From: Bacteroidota bacterium
GTDB taxonomy: Bacteria > Bacteroidota > Bacteroidia > Bacteroidales > Porphyromonadaceae
Assembly (NCBI GenBank): GCA_023388555.1
Contig: JAEWGA010000002.1
Span: forward strand, 1 to 24,182
Length of the DNA stretch: 24,182 nucleotides
Direction: 5' to 3'
Positions 16,401-22,842 of the stretch are shown piece after piece. The position numbers were made by a program, and so were the translations under genes. Under the pieces are notes generated by a model, which was given only the letters and a program-made list of their open reading frames with translations, was not told where the DNA came from and made no database searches. How positions within the stretch are numbered: the first letter of the stretch is position 1; each line of letters begins with the position of its first letter.

Positions 16401-16704
16401 CCGGCATCACGTAAATATCCTGCGCTCCATGCTCCCTGTCGCTAACAAAAGCTATGGTGCTGGCATCGGGGCTCCAAACGGGGTGCGTGTCGTAAGCCGG
16501 CAGGGTGGTAAGCTGCTGTGCCTGCCCACCAGTAGCCGGCACTTTATACAGGTTGCCTTGGTAGGTGAACGCTATAAACTTACCATCGGGGGAGATGGCT
16601 GGGTAACGCATCCAAAGCGGACGTGCTTCGGAGGCAAACATACTTTGCACACCAAGGAGTGCAAATGATAAGAATAAGAAGGTAAAGCCGAAGTGTTTTT
16701 TCAT
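13462..16704 (-). CDS. Tricorn-type protease, S41 family, exported
   Basis: This 1080-residue protein has a signal peptide (MKKHFGFTFLFLSFALLGVQSMFA). Then come TolB/PD40-like beta-propeller blades, recognisable from repeats such as ISPDGKFIAFTYQGNLY, WSPDASTIAFVSDREHG and FSPDGKHILFSA. A lysine/glutamate-rich linker at about 575-605 precedes the tricorn core, and a PDZ-like segment (VHRTAQYAMVVDEV... KKGDVIEMIDGV) and a C-terminal S41 tail-protease domain follow. The S41 part has GLVVDIRYNGGGRLHEDL and ADYSNAHGSPW, which places the likely nucleophile at Ser989. Tricorn proteases trim oligopeptides fed through a propeller. In Bacteroidetes the homologues are exported, so a periplasmic peptide-degrading role is inferred. 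The usual YSNAE-like stretch reads YSNAHG here. There are no neighbouring aminopeptidases, but an S46 dipeptidyl peptidase lies about 2 kb away on the other strand. Confidence 0.92.
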   Translation of the reverse strand: MKKHFGFTFLFLSFALLGVQSMFASEARPLWMRYPAISPDGKFIAFTYQGNLYKVPATGGQAQQLTTLPAYDTHPVWSPDASTIAFVSDREHGAQDIYVMPANGGAARRLTTHSANEVLHGFSPDGKHILFSAHYQDPVSSVLFPTARLTELYQVPVLGGAAQPVLAIPVGKAVYTPDAQSLVYQDLKGFENTWRKHHTSSVTRDIIRYDFATQQYTPLVTWHGEDLEPTLSADGNTLYYLSERSGSLNVYQQLVATPGAEPQQLTHFSGHPVRFLSVSQAGTLCFGYDGEIYTLTPGGQPQRVAITITTDAYPNNLTPLTFTSGLRAAAVAPDGSELAFQVRGEIFVTAADYSTTRRITHTPAAESSVCFAEKGRALIYDSEREGHSNLYIARLKRAEDAGFAYATLVEEHPLIPNNTSEKMLPVASPDGTKVAYIQDRRYLMVYDLNSHKAIQVMDNPLVPDGDMRYVWSPDSRYLAIEYVANHHAPFSDIGLVDITQPQPQVRNITQTGYFDTNPRFVLGGNAILFSSDRYGMKNLGSWGSQQDFMLVFLNREAYDKYKMTEEEYKLWKEAQKKTEKDEKKPNDKKNSQAPNNETVKPIQVEWDNMERRVVRLTTASGNMGDAYIDPDGNKLYYTSAYESGYDLWSLDLRKHTPTLLKKLGKSGYAFMPDASGKKLFLVSSKDIQKFTLPDEKLAPVTYRAEMRLDQAKERNYMYQVVKREEAARFYDPLMHGVDWKGLTAHYEKFLPHINNNYDFSEMLSELLGELNVSHTGSGYRAARNAPATAELGLFVHRTAQYAMVVDEVVVGGPFDTHTSQVKKGDVIEMIDGVTLAPDTDYYPLLADKAGKPLLVGIYSPTTGKRWQEVIKPLRSAQWQELLYQRWVTQREQEVQRLSGGKLGYAHVGSMDDASFRTLYSSALGKYYQCQGLVVDIRYNGGGRLHEDLEVFLSGTKYLTQEMRGAYYCDMPSRRWTKPSVMLMCEADYSNAHGSPWVYKKMKLGKLVGMPVPGTMTSVNWVTLQDPSLFFGIPVVGYKTAEGYYLENHQIEPDIKAPLDLNQALKGHDTQLEAAVRALLP

Positions 16705-16829
16705 AATGCATTAACAGCACCTGTACACGGCGCAAACAAAAGCGCCCGAGTGCCACGCCACGAAGATAACAAAATAGTAAGCAATAGGGAAGAGTAAACC
16801 CGCCCCTAACCCCCCATCTCCTAAACGCA

Positions 16830-16837
16830 CAAACCTA
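16830..16837 (-). promoter_or_regulatory. Candidate -7 element for the tricorn-like gene
   Basis: The minus strand reads TAGGTTTG, a match to TAnnTTTG, about 125 bases before the ATG. The nearest upstream TTTG on that strand is only 14 bases away instead of the usual 19-21, so support is modest. Confidence 0.3.
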
Positions 16838-16968
16838 CAAACACCCAAGTCCAAACTATCTCCGCTCCTCAACACATCCGCTCCGTCCCGCACAACCGTT
16901 CCCTTTTCCCTTTTGCTGTTTAACTGCTAAATAACCCCAATACCCCCAAAAAAGGTTGGTTATGTAGC

Positions 16969-16976
16969 TAATTTTG
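16969..16976 (+). promoter_or_regulatory. Candidate -7 element for the smr-CYTH-dpp11-nucleotidase operon
   Basis: TAATTTTG matches TAnnTTTG. Transcription would start near 16983, giving a leader of about 55 bases to the ATG at 17038. This position argues against the in-frame upstream ATG at 16984, which would sit at the very 5' end of the message. Confidence 0.45.
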
Positions 16977-17037
16977 TGGAACTTTGAAGCAGAGGAATAG
17001 CCCTCTTGCTACAATAAATAGAATACAGCCCTACTAT

Positions 17038-18126
17038 ATGAGTACAACAAAGTTTGCCGTTGGAGACCATGTGCGTTTTCTTAATGCCACGGGTGGCGGT
17101 ATTGTAAGGTCGGTATCGGCTAACGGTATCATAGGTGTCGAGGACCCTTCTGGCTTTATTATCCCCGCTCTTGCTACCGAGTTGGTGTTGGTGCAGCCAG
17201 GCAGTACCATAGTGCCTAAGGTGGCTTCTTCGTCATCTTCTAACGTGCCTGCTGGAAACAAAGTGTCGTCGCCAGCTGCTGTAACATTGCCCCCTGCCGA
17301 GCATAGGGAGCGCCCCACCACCTCCCAAGGCGAACAGCTGAACATTCATTTGGCTTACCTACCCGAGGACCCCAACCAGTTGGGCGTTTCGGACTATGAG
17401 GTGTACCTTATTAACGATAGCAATTACGACCTTGCTGTGGTGTATACCGCAGGCGAAGGGGCGCAAATGCAACTCCTCTACCAAGGGGTTATCCCCTTTG
17501 ATACGCAAGAGTTCATAGAGGCCTTCCCGCCCCAAAACTTACCCCAACGGCGCCGTACCCAACTGCAAATTATACCCTTCAAAGCCGAAGGGGCGTTTAC
17601 CCCCAAACAGCCCTATAACATAGCAGTGCGGGTAGAGGGTGCTCGTTTCTTTAAGTCGAACGCTTTTGTAGCCAACCCTTTTTTCTCGGATGGTGCCATT
17701 CTTTTCCCGCTTGTTAAAAACGATGTTCCCCAACAACAACGCCTTGTGGATGCGGAGCAGTTGGCACAACAAATGATGTTGGACAAGAAGCACGCCTCCA
17801 CCCCTCCCCAGCGGTCGGTGCCCCGTAAAAACGATGCCCCGCAAAAACAGCGTGTGGTGGACCTGCATATCCACGAGCTGCTGGATAGCACCACGGGGAT
17901 GGGTGCTAAGGAAATGTTGGATGTTCAGCTACAAACTGTTAGGGACACCCTTAACGAGCTTAAAGGGAGGCCCCACTTTAAGGTTATCTTTATCCACGGC
18001 AAAGGCGAGGGAGTGCTACGCAAAGCTATCCTGGATTTGCTGCGCAAAGAGTACCCCCGCTTCCCGGTGCAGGATGCTTCGTTCCAAGAGTATGGCTTTG
18101 GTGCCACACAAGTAACCATACGCTAA
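17038..18126 (+). CDS. DUF2027 protein with C-terminal Smr domain
   Basis: This 362-residue protein begins MSTTKFAVGDHVRFLNATGGGIV, a small SH3-like barrel. A proline/serine-rich linker follows (about 65-95), then a DUF2027 beta-sandwich (about 100-230, with YEVYLINDSNYDLAVVY). The C-terminal Smr domain (about 270-362) is marked by DLHIHEL (His277) and FIHGKGEGVLR (His320). Smr domains, named from MutS2, bind or nick nucleic acids; in MutS2 and related proteins they act on branched DNA or on mRNA of stalled ribosomes. The combined DUF2027-Smr architecture is common in Bacteroidetes and has no established role. The start at 17038 is chosen over 16984 because of the -7 box at 16969-16976. It is the first gene of a four-gene operon; CYTH starts five bases after its stop. 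Confidence 0.9.
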   Translation: MSTTKFAVGDHVRFLNATGGGIVRSVSANGIIGVEDPSGFIIPALATELVLVQPGSTIVPKVASSSSSNVPAGNKVSSPAAVTLPPAEHRERPTTSQGEQLNIHLAYLPEDPNQLGVSDYEVYLINDSNYDLAVVYTAGEGAQMQLLYQGVIPFDTQEFIEAFPPQNLPQRRRTQLQIIPFKAEGAFTPKQPYNIAVRVEGARFFKSNAFVANPFFSDGAILFPLVKNDVPQQQRLVDAEQLAQQMMLDKKHASTPPQRSVPRKNDAPQKQRVVDLHIHELLDSTTGMGAKEMLDVQLQTVRDTLNELKGRPHFKVIFIHGKGEGVLRKAILDLLRKEYPRFPVQDASFQEYGFGATQVTIR

Positions 18127-18131
18127 CCCTT

Positions 18132-18632
18132 ATGGCATTAGAAATAGAGCGCAAGTTTTTACTACGGGAGGGAGCGCAGTTGCCATTGGCTCGCGAGGTT
18201 ATACCCATTCAGCAAGGCTACTTGGCTAAGGGCGAGCATTGTGTGGTACGGGTGCGCTTAACCCAACAACAAGGGTTTATAACCATTAAGGGCAAACCCA
18301 GCGCGGACCACCTTTCGCGCCCCGAGTACGAGTACCCTATCCCCCCTCACGAGGCGCAACAGCTGCTTACCCTTTGTCCGCAAGTAATTAAAAAAGAGCG
18401 GCTCCTTATTGAGCATAAAGGATACATTTGGCAGGTGGACCGCTTTGCCGACCAAAACGAAGGACTTATCCTGGCGGAGATAGAGTTGGAAAACCCCTCC
18501 GAACAACCCCCATTACCCTGCTGGATAGGCCCCGAGGTCACCACCGACCCACGCTACTACAATGCCTACTTGGCACAACACCCATACCGTTATTGGAATA
18601 CCTTAACCCCTCCTACTAACCCCAACCCCTAA
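18132..18632 (+). CDS. CYTH domain protein (triphosphate tunnel metalloenzyme)
   Basis: This 166-residue single-domain protein begins MALEIERKFLL, containing the ExExK signature (Glu4, Glu6, Lys8). It continues with alternating basic and acidic strand residues (VVRVRLT, FITIKGK, YEYPIP, LAEIELENP) that line the tunnel of CYTH enzymes. Bacterial members hydrolyse inorganic triphosphate or nucleoside triphosphates with divalent metal; a few are class IV adenylate cyclases. The short form seen here is closest in layout to stand-alone bacterial triphosphatases, so inorganic triphosphatase activity is the best guess. It lies five bases after the Smr gene and five before the S46 peptidase gene, so it is clearly co-transcribed. 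How it connects to those neighbours is unknown. Confidence 0.92.
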   Translation: MALEIERKFLLREGAQLPLAREVIPIQQGYLAKGEHCVVRVRLTQQQGFITIKGKPSADHLSRPEYEYPIPPHEAQQLLTLCPQVIKKERLLIEHKGYIWQVDRFADQNEGLILAEIELENPSEQPPLPCWIGPEVTTDPRYYNAYLAQHPYRYWNTLTPPTNPNP

Positions 18633-18637
18633 ACGCT

Positions 18638-20794
18638 ATGAAACAACGTAAACTCCTACTGTTACTGTTAGCCCTGCTCCCCTTTGCCCCTCGGCTCCAC
18701 GCCGATGAAGGTATGTGGATGCTCCCCCTGCTTAAACAGCAAAACTACCAACGTATGGTACAAATGGGGCTAAAGCTAACCCCCGAACAAATTTATAACC
18801 CACAAGGCAACTCCCTGATGGAGGCTGTGGTACAGTTTGGTAATGGCTGCACGGGCGAGATAGTGTCGGACCAAGGCCTCATCTTCACCAATCACCATTG
18901 TGGCTATGGAGAAATACAAGCCCACTCCTCGTTGGAGCAGAACCTCCTGCGCGACGGATTCTTTGCACCCACCCTTCGCGATGAACTCCCCAACCCAGGG
19001 CTTACCGTAACCATTACCCGCGAAATTGTGGAGCTGACAAGCTATGTGCAAGCCTACCTGCGCCAACATAACAACAATAACCCTATGGACTATTTGTCGC
19101 GCAAGTACCTGGACCGTATAGCCCAGCAGTGGTATAAGGAGCAACGAGGTGATTTAACCGAGGGGGTAACCCTGGACCTGGCGCCTTTCTACGAGGGCAA
19201 CAAGTTTATCCTGTTTATTCGGGACCAGTACTCCGACGTCCGCTTGGTGGCTGCTCCTCCCTCTTGCATAGGAAAGTATGGTGCCGATACCGACAACTGG
19301 GTATGGCCCCGACACTCGGGCGACTTCAGCGTGTTCCGCGTTTACACTGCCCCAAACGGAAAGCCCGCCCCCTATAGCCCCAACAATATACCTTTGCGGC
19401 CCAAGGTGCACCTGCAGGTAAGCACAAAAGGGGTACAGCCCGACGACTTCGTGATGATTATGGGATACCCTGGCACCACCAACCACTTTTATACCCCCGC
19501 CGAAGTGGAGGAACGACAAAACATCGACAACCACGAACGCATCGCTATGCGCGAGGTGCGCCAGCAGGTCCTGTGGCAAGAAATGTTAGCCAACGAAAAG
19601 GTTAACATCCAGTACGCTGCAAAATATGCCAGCTCCACCAACGCATACAAAAACGCAATAGGTACAAACTGGGCTATTGATAAGTCGGGCTTCGTGGCTC
19701 AAAAAAAGAAGGACACGGACGCCCTTTTGGCTTACGCCCAAAAGCACAATAAACCAGCCTATGCAAAAGCTGTAAACGATATTCAATCCTTCGTGACTAA
19801 ACGTGCCAATCTGCGCCAACAGTTGTGGCGACTTAACGAAGGGCCTATGCGTGCATTGGAGATAGCACAAATACCGCTTTCCTTAAACAAGCTACACCAA
19901 AAGGCTAAACAACCCCAAGAGTACGCCAACTACATCTCGGAAGCATTCACCCCATTAAATAAGGACTACAACCAGGGGGTGGACCGAAAAGTGGCACAAG
20001 CTATGTTGGAAGCCTACCTTAAAGCAACGCCCGCCACCCAACGCCCCTCGGTGCTAAAAGAGGTGCCGGAAACAACGCAAGGGGTAGCAGCTTACCTGGA
20101 TAAGCTGTATGGCAATACTATTTTTGCCGACTCCGCTATGTGCGCTCAAAAACTGCCCTCCTTAACGCCCGAGGCTTATGCTCAGGACCCCGCTGTGCAG
20201 CTGGCAAAAAGTCTGCAAGAAAAAAGGAAGGAGCTAACGCAACTGTTAGCTAACGAGGACCGCGGGTTTGCACAAGCACGGCACACCTACCTGCAAGGCC
20301 TGTTAGAAATGAGGGGGGAAGAAAACCTGTGGCCCGATGCCAACTTCACCCTCCGTTACACCTTCGGGCGAGTACAGGGCTACTCTCCACGGGACCAAGT
20401 GTACTACGGCCCCCAAACCACCCACATAGGGGTATTGGAGAAGGAGGACCCCACCAACCCAGAATTTGTGCTGCTCCCCAAGGTGAAGCAAATACTGGAT
20501 GCACCACATAAGTCACCCTACGCTTTACCCAACGGCTTGTTGCCAGTGAACTTCTGTGCTACCACCCACACCACCGGGGGCAACTCGGGCAGCCCCGTTA
20601 TGAACGCAAACGGAGAGCTGGTAGGGCTTAACTTCGACCGCAACTGGGAGGGCGTAGGTGGTGATATAAGCTACCTGCCCAACTACCAACGCAGCATCAT
20701 TGTGGATGTCCGGTACGTCCTGTTTGTGCTGGACCAATACTTAGGGGCGCAACGACTCCTGCAGGAGATGCACCTTACCCCAAACAAACAATAA
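18638..20794 (+). CDS. dpp11: S46 dipeptidyl peptidase, DPP11-like (Asp/Glu-specific predicted)
   Basis: S46 peptidases remove dipeptides from the N-termini of peptides in the periplasm of Bacteroidetes that ferment amino acids. The 718 residues start with a signal peptide (KQRKLLLLLLALLPFAPRLHA). The catalytic triad is visible: His87 in TNHHCGYG, Asp229 in RHSGDFSVF and Ser650 in TGGNSGSPV. Eighteen residues after the nucleophile the protein has Arg668 (NFDRNWEG). In Porphyromonas gingivalis this position is Arg673 in DPP11, where it selects Asp/Glu at P1, and Gly in DPP7, which prefers hydrophobic residues. I therefore predict DPP11-type specificity. Total length matches DPP11 (about 720). 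It follows CYTH by five bases and precedes the nucleotidase-like gene by 18. Confidence 0.93.
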   Translation: MKQRKLLLLLLALLPFAPRLHADEGMWMLPLLKQQNYQRMVQMGLKLTPEQIYNPQGNSLMEAVVQFGNGCTGEIVSDQGLIFTNHHCGYGEIQAHSSLEQNLLRDGFFAPTLRDELPNPGLTVTITREIVELTSYVQAYLRQHNNNNPMDYLSRKYLDRIAQQWYKEQRGDLTEGVTLDLAPFYEGNKFILFIRDQYSDVRLVAAPPSCIGKYGADTDNWVWPRHSGDFSVFRVYTAPNGKPAPYSPNNIPLRPKVHLQVSTKGVQPDDFVMIMGYPGTTNHFYTPAEVEERQNIDNHERIAMREVRQQVLWQEMLANEKVNIQYAAKYASSTNAYKNAIGTNWAIDKSGFVAQKKKDTDALLAYAQKHNKPAYAKAVNDIQSFVTKRANLRQQLWRLNEGPMRALEIAQIPLSLNKLHQKAKQPQEYANYISEAFTPLNKDYNQGVDRKVAQAMLEAYLKATPATQRPSVLKEVPETTQGVAAYLDKLYGNTIFADSAMCAQKLPSLTPEAYAQDPAVQLAKSLQEKRKELTQLLANEDRGFAQARHTYLQGLLEMRGEENLWPDANFTLRYTFGRVQGYSPRDQVYYGPQTTHIGVLEKEDPTNPEFVLLPKVKQILDAPHKSPYALPNGLLPVNFCATTHTTGGNSGSPVMNANGELVGLNFDRNWEGVGGDISYLPNYQRSIIVDVRYVLFVLDQYLGAQRLLQEMHLTPNKQ

Positions 20795-20812
20795 CACTAA
20801 CCACTTCAAACT

Positions 20813-22561
20813 ATGCGCCATAATCTTTTTTTGTCGCTCCTTGCACTGGCCTTCTGCTTTAGCAGTTGCGAACAAAAGCAAACCAATCCACCCGTCACCA
20901 TTCAAATACTGCACACTACCGATGTGCATGGCAATGTGTTCCCCTACGACTTCATTCGTAACACCGAGGGCAAAGGCAGCTACTCCCGCATTTGTACCTA
21001 CGTGGATGCCCTCCGGAAGTCTGGCGCTACAACGTTGCTGCTGGATGGCGGAGACATACTGCAAGGGCAACCCACAGCCTACTACTATAACTTCATCGAC
21101 ACCGTTTCGCCACACCTTATGGCAGAGGTCCTCAACTACCTCAACTACGATGCCGTAACTATAGGTAACCACGACATAGAGCCAGGGCACGACGTTTACG
21201 ACCGATGGGCTGCCGAACTTAAGATGCCCCTCCTGGGCGCCAATGCCATTCGGGTACCGTCGGCAGAGAACAAAGTACAACCCTACTTCAACCCCTACAC
21301 CATTATAAACAAAAACGGCATACGCATTGCGGTATTAGGTTTGGTAACACCCTCCATACCCCAGTTCCTGCCACCACTGTTGTGGAGCGGAATGGAGTTT
21401 AAGGATATTGTGCAAACAGCCCAACAGCTGATGCCCCAAATACAAGCAAAACAGCCAGACCTCGTGATTGCCCTTATACACAGCGGAAAAGGCGATGAAA
21501 ACAACTTCGCCACCGAGGCCGAAAACGCTGGATACGCCTTGGCGCGGCAGGTGGAGGGGATAAACCTTGTCCTGTGCGGTCACGACCACCAACAGTACCT
21601 GGACTCGGTGACGCGAAGCTCAGGCTCCAAAACCTATATCATCAACCCTGGTATGGGAGGAAACGCACTAAGCCAAATAACGGCAACCATACAACGCCAG
21701 GGCGACTCGGTGCAGCTGCAACTCTCCCCCACCATTATACAGTTGGATAAATATGTGCCGGATAACGCTTTCATACAGCAGTTTACCCCCCAATATAATG
21801 CGGTTAAAAACTTCGTGTCGGAAACAGTTGGCACCCTCACCCAAAGCGTCGACGCCCACAACGTCCTTTTCGGGCCGTCGGCTTTTACGGACCTTATCCA
21901 TCAGGTGCAACTCTCGCTGTTCGACTCTGTGCATATCTCCATCTCGGCGCCCCTGAATGTGGAGGCTAACATACCGCAAGGGGATATACGTATGAGCGAC
22001 CTCTTCCAGCTATACCCCTACGAAAATGGTATATACCTGATGAGCCTTACAGGAGAGGAGGTGCAAAAGGAGCTGGAAGCCTCCTACGCACGTTGGGTAA
22101 ACACTATGGAAACGCCCAATGACCATCTTATACAGGTTAAGCCAACCAAGGACCCCAACTCGCCCTACCTGCCAACCCTGCACCCTACCTATAACTACGA
22201 CTCCGCCTGTGGCATCCGTTATACGGTAGATGTAACCAAACCCCAAGGGCAAAGGGTACAAATAATTGCTATGGCGGACGGCTCTCCTTTTAACCCCCAA
22301 GCCCGCTACCGTGTTGTCATGAACTCCTACCGCGCTTCGGGTGGCGGAAACCTACTCACCGAGGGGGCTGGTATACCCAAAGAAGAGCTTACCCAAAGGG
22401 TGATAGAGACGAAGCCTAAGGATTTCCGTTTTTACCTGAGGGAATACCTGCAGAAAAACCAGCCACTAACACCACAGGTGGTTTCCCAGTGGGCGTTTAT
22501 ACCAGCCGAATGGGTGAAGCCCGCAGCGCAGCGCGATAGCCTCTACTTGTTCCAAAAATAA
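20813..22561 (+). CDS. 5'-nucleotidase/UshA-like metallophosphoesterase lipoprotein
   Basis: This 582-residue protein has a signal peptide ending in FCFSSC, so a lipid anchor at Cys19 is likely. The N-terminal metallophosphoesterase domain shows all five family blocks: HTTDVHGN (Asp37, His39), LDGGDILQG (Asp81), IGNHDIEPG (Asn119, His120), ALIHSGKGD and LCGHDHQQYL. The C-terminal 5'-nucleotidase substrate-binding domain (about 345-555) follows, ending with VVMNSYRASGGGNLL. Relatives (UshA, CpdB, YfkN) hydrolyse nucleoside 5'-monophosphates, UDP-sugars or 2',3'-cyclic nucleotides outside the cytoplasm; the exact substrate cannot be told apart here. It is the last gene of the operon, 18 bases after the S46 peptidase and just before a terminator. 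Together they suggest a nutrient-salvage module facing the periplasm. Confidence 0.93.
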   Translation: MRHNLFLSLLALAFCFSSCEQKQTNPPVTIQILHTTDVHGNVFPYDFIRNTEGKGSYSRICTYVDALRKSGATTLLLDGGDILQGQPTAYYYNFIDTVSPHLMAEVLNYLNYDAVTIGNHDIEPGHDVYDRWAAELKMPLLGANAIRVPSAENKVQPYFNPYTIINKNGIRIAVLGLVTPSIPQFLPPLLWSGMEFKDIVQTAQQLMPQIQAKQPDLVIALIHSGKGDENNFATEAENAGYALARQVEGINLVLCGHDHQQYLDSVTRSSGSKTYIINPGMGGNALSQITATIQRQGDSVQLQLSPTIIQLDKYVPDNAFIQQFTPQYNAVKNFVSETVGTLTQSVDAHNVLFGPSAFTDLIHQVQLSLFDSVHISISAPLNVEANIPQGDIRMSDLFQLYPYENGIYLMSLTGEEVQKELEASYARWVNTMETPNDHLIQVKPTKDPNSPYLPTLHPTYNYDSACGIRYTVDVTKPQGQRVQIIAMADGSPFNPQARYRVVMNSYRASGGGNLLTEGAGIPKEELTQRVIETKPKDFRFYLREYLQKNQPLTPQVVSQWAFIPAEWVKPAAQRDSLYLFQK

Positions 22562-22583
22562 CCCTGCGAACCAATAAGAAAAA

Positions 22584-22620
22584 CGAGGGCGTGTCAGAAT
22601 AGGCACTCCCTCGCTTTTTT
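22584..22620 (+). terminator. Rho-independent terminator of the smr-CYTH-dpp11-nucleotidase operon
   Basis: CGAGGG (22584-22589) pairs with CCCTCG (22608-22613). The stem extends inward past one mismatch through GTGTC/GGCAC, with a loop of six, and a run of T (22615-22620) follows directly. It begins 23 bases after the nucleotidase stop. Confidence 0.88.
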
Positions 22621-22652
22621 ATCTCCCCTTGCATAAGATTAGCCATCCCCCC

Positions 22653-22662
22653 CGTTGCAACG
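22653..22662. repeat. Perfect 10-base palindrome CGTTGCAACG
   Basis: A perfect inverted repeat without a spacer lies in the gap before the MACPF gene, about 140 bases upstream of its -7 box. It could be a binding site for a dimeric regulator, but a 10-base palindrome can also arise by chance. Confidence 0.25.
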
Positions 22663-22722
22663 ATAAAATCGACCACTGTATACTGTCAACATTAGCTCAA
22701 CTTTGCAGGAGGCGGAAGTTGC

Positions 22723-22761
22723 TTGGTGCTACTGTGGGTGTGGGTTGGTGCGCTACTGTGG
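22723..22761 (+). repeat. Imperfect direct repeat upstream of the MACPF gene
   Basis: TTGGTGCTACTGTGG (22723-22737) recurs as TTGGTGCGCTACTGTGG (22745-22761), identical apart from a two-base insertion. The copies are about two helical turns apart and the second ends 32 bases before the candidate -7 box. This layout would suit tandem activator sites, but it may also be a small local duplication. Confidence 0.4.
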
Positions 22762-22793
22762 CTTTTGCTTGCGAGGCTCTATTCAAAAAACAG

Positions 22794-22801
22794 TACCTTT
22801 G
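22794..22801 (+). promoter_or_regulatory. Candidate -7 element for the MACPF lipoprotein gene
   Basis: TACCTTTG matches TAnnTTTG, 41 bases before the ATG. A TTG at 22769-22771 lies 22 bases upstream, near the expected -33 distance. Together with the terminator at 22584-22620 this indicates a separate transcription unit. Confidence 0.5.
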
Positions 22802-22842
22802 TTTCCAAAACACTAAAATAGTTACAATCCATATTGGGTATA

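Larger units (their letters stand above)
16705..17037. other. Divergent intergenic region with a C-rich, G-poor stretch
   Basis: These 333 bases separate the tricorn-like gene (minus) from the DUF2027-Smr gene (plus). No convincing ORF or RNA gene is seen. From about 16799 to 16910 the plus strand is about half C with only about eight G in 112 bases, so a minus-strand transcript would have a G-rich leader. Candidate -7 boxes lie at 16830-16837 (minus) and 16969-16976 (plus). Confidence 0.6.

Noticed and set aside
16984..17037. Upstream ATG of the DUF2027-Smr gene
   Set aside because: It would lie at the predicted transcription start given the -7 box at 16969-16976, leaving no leader.
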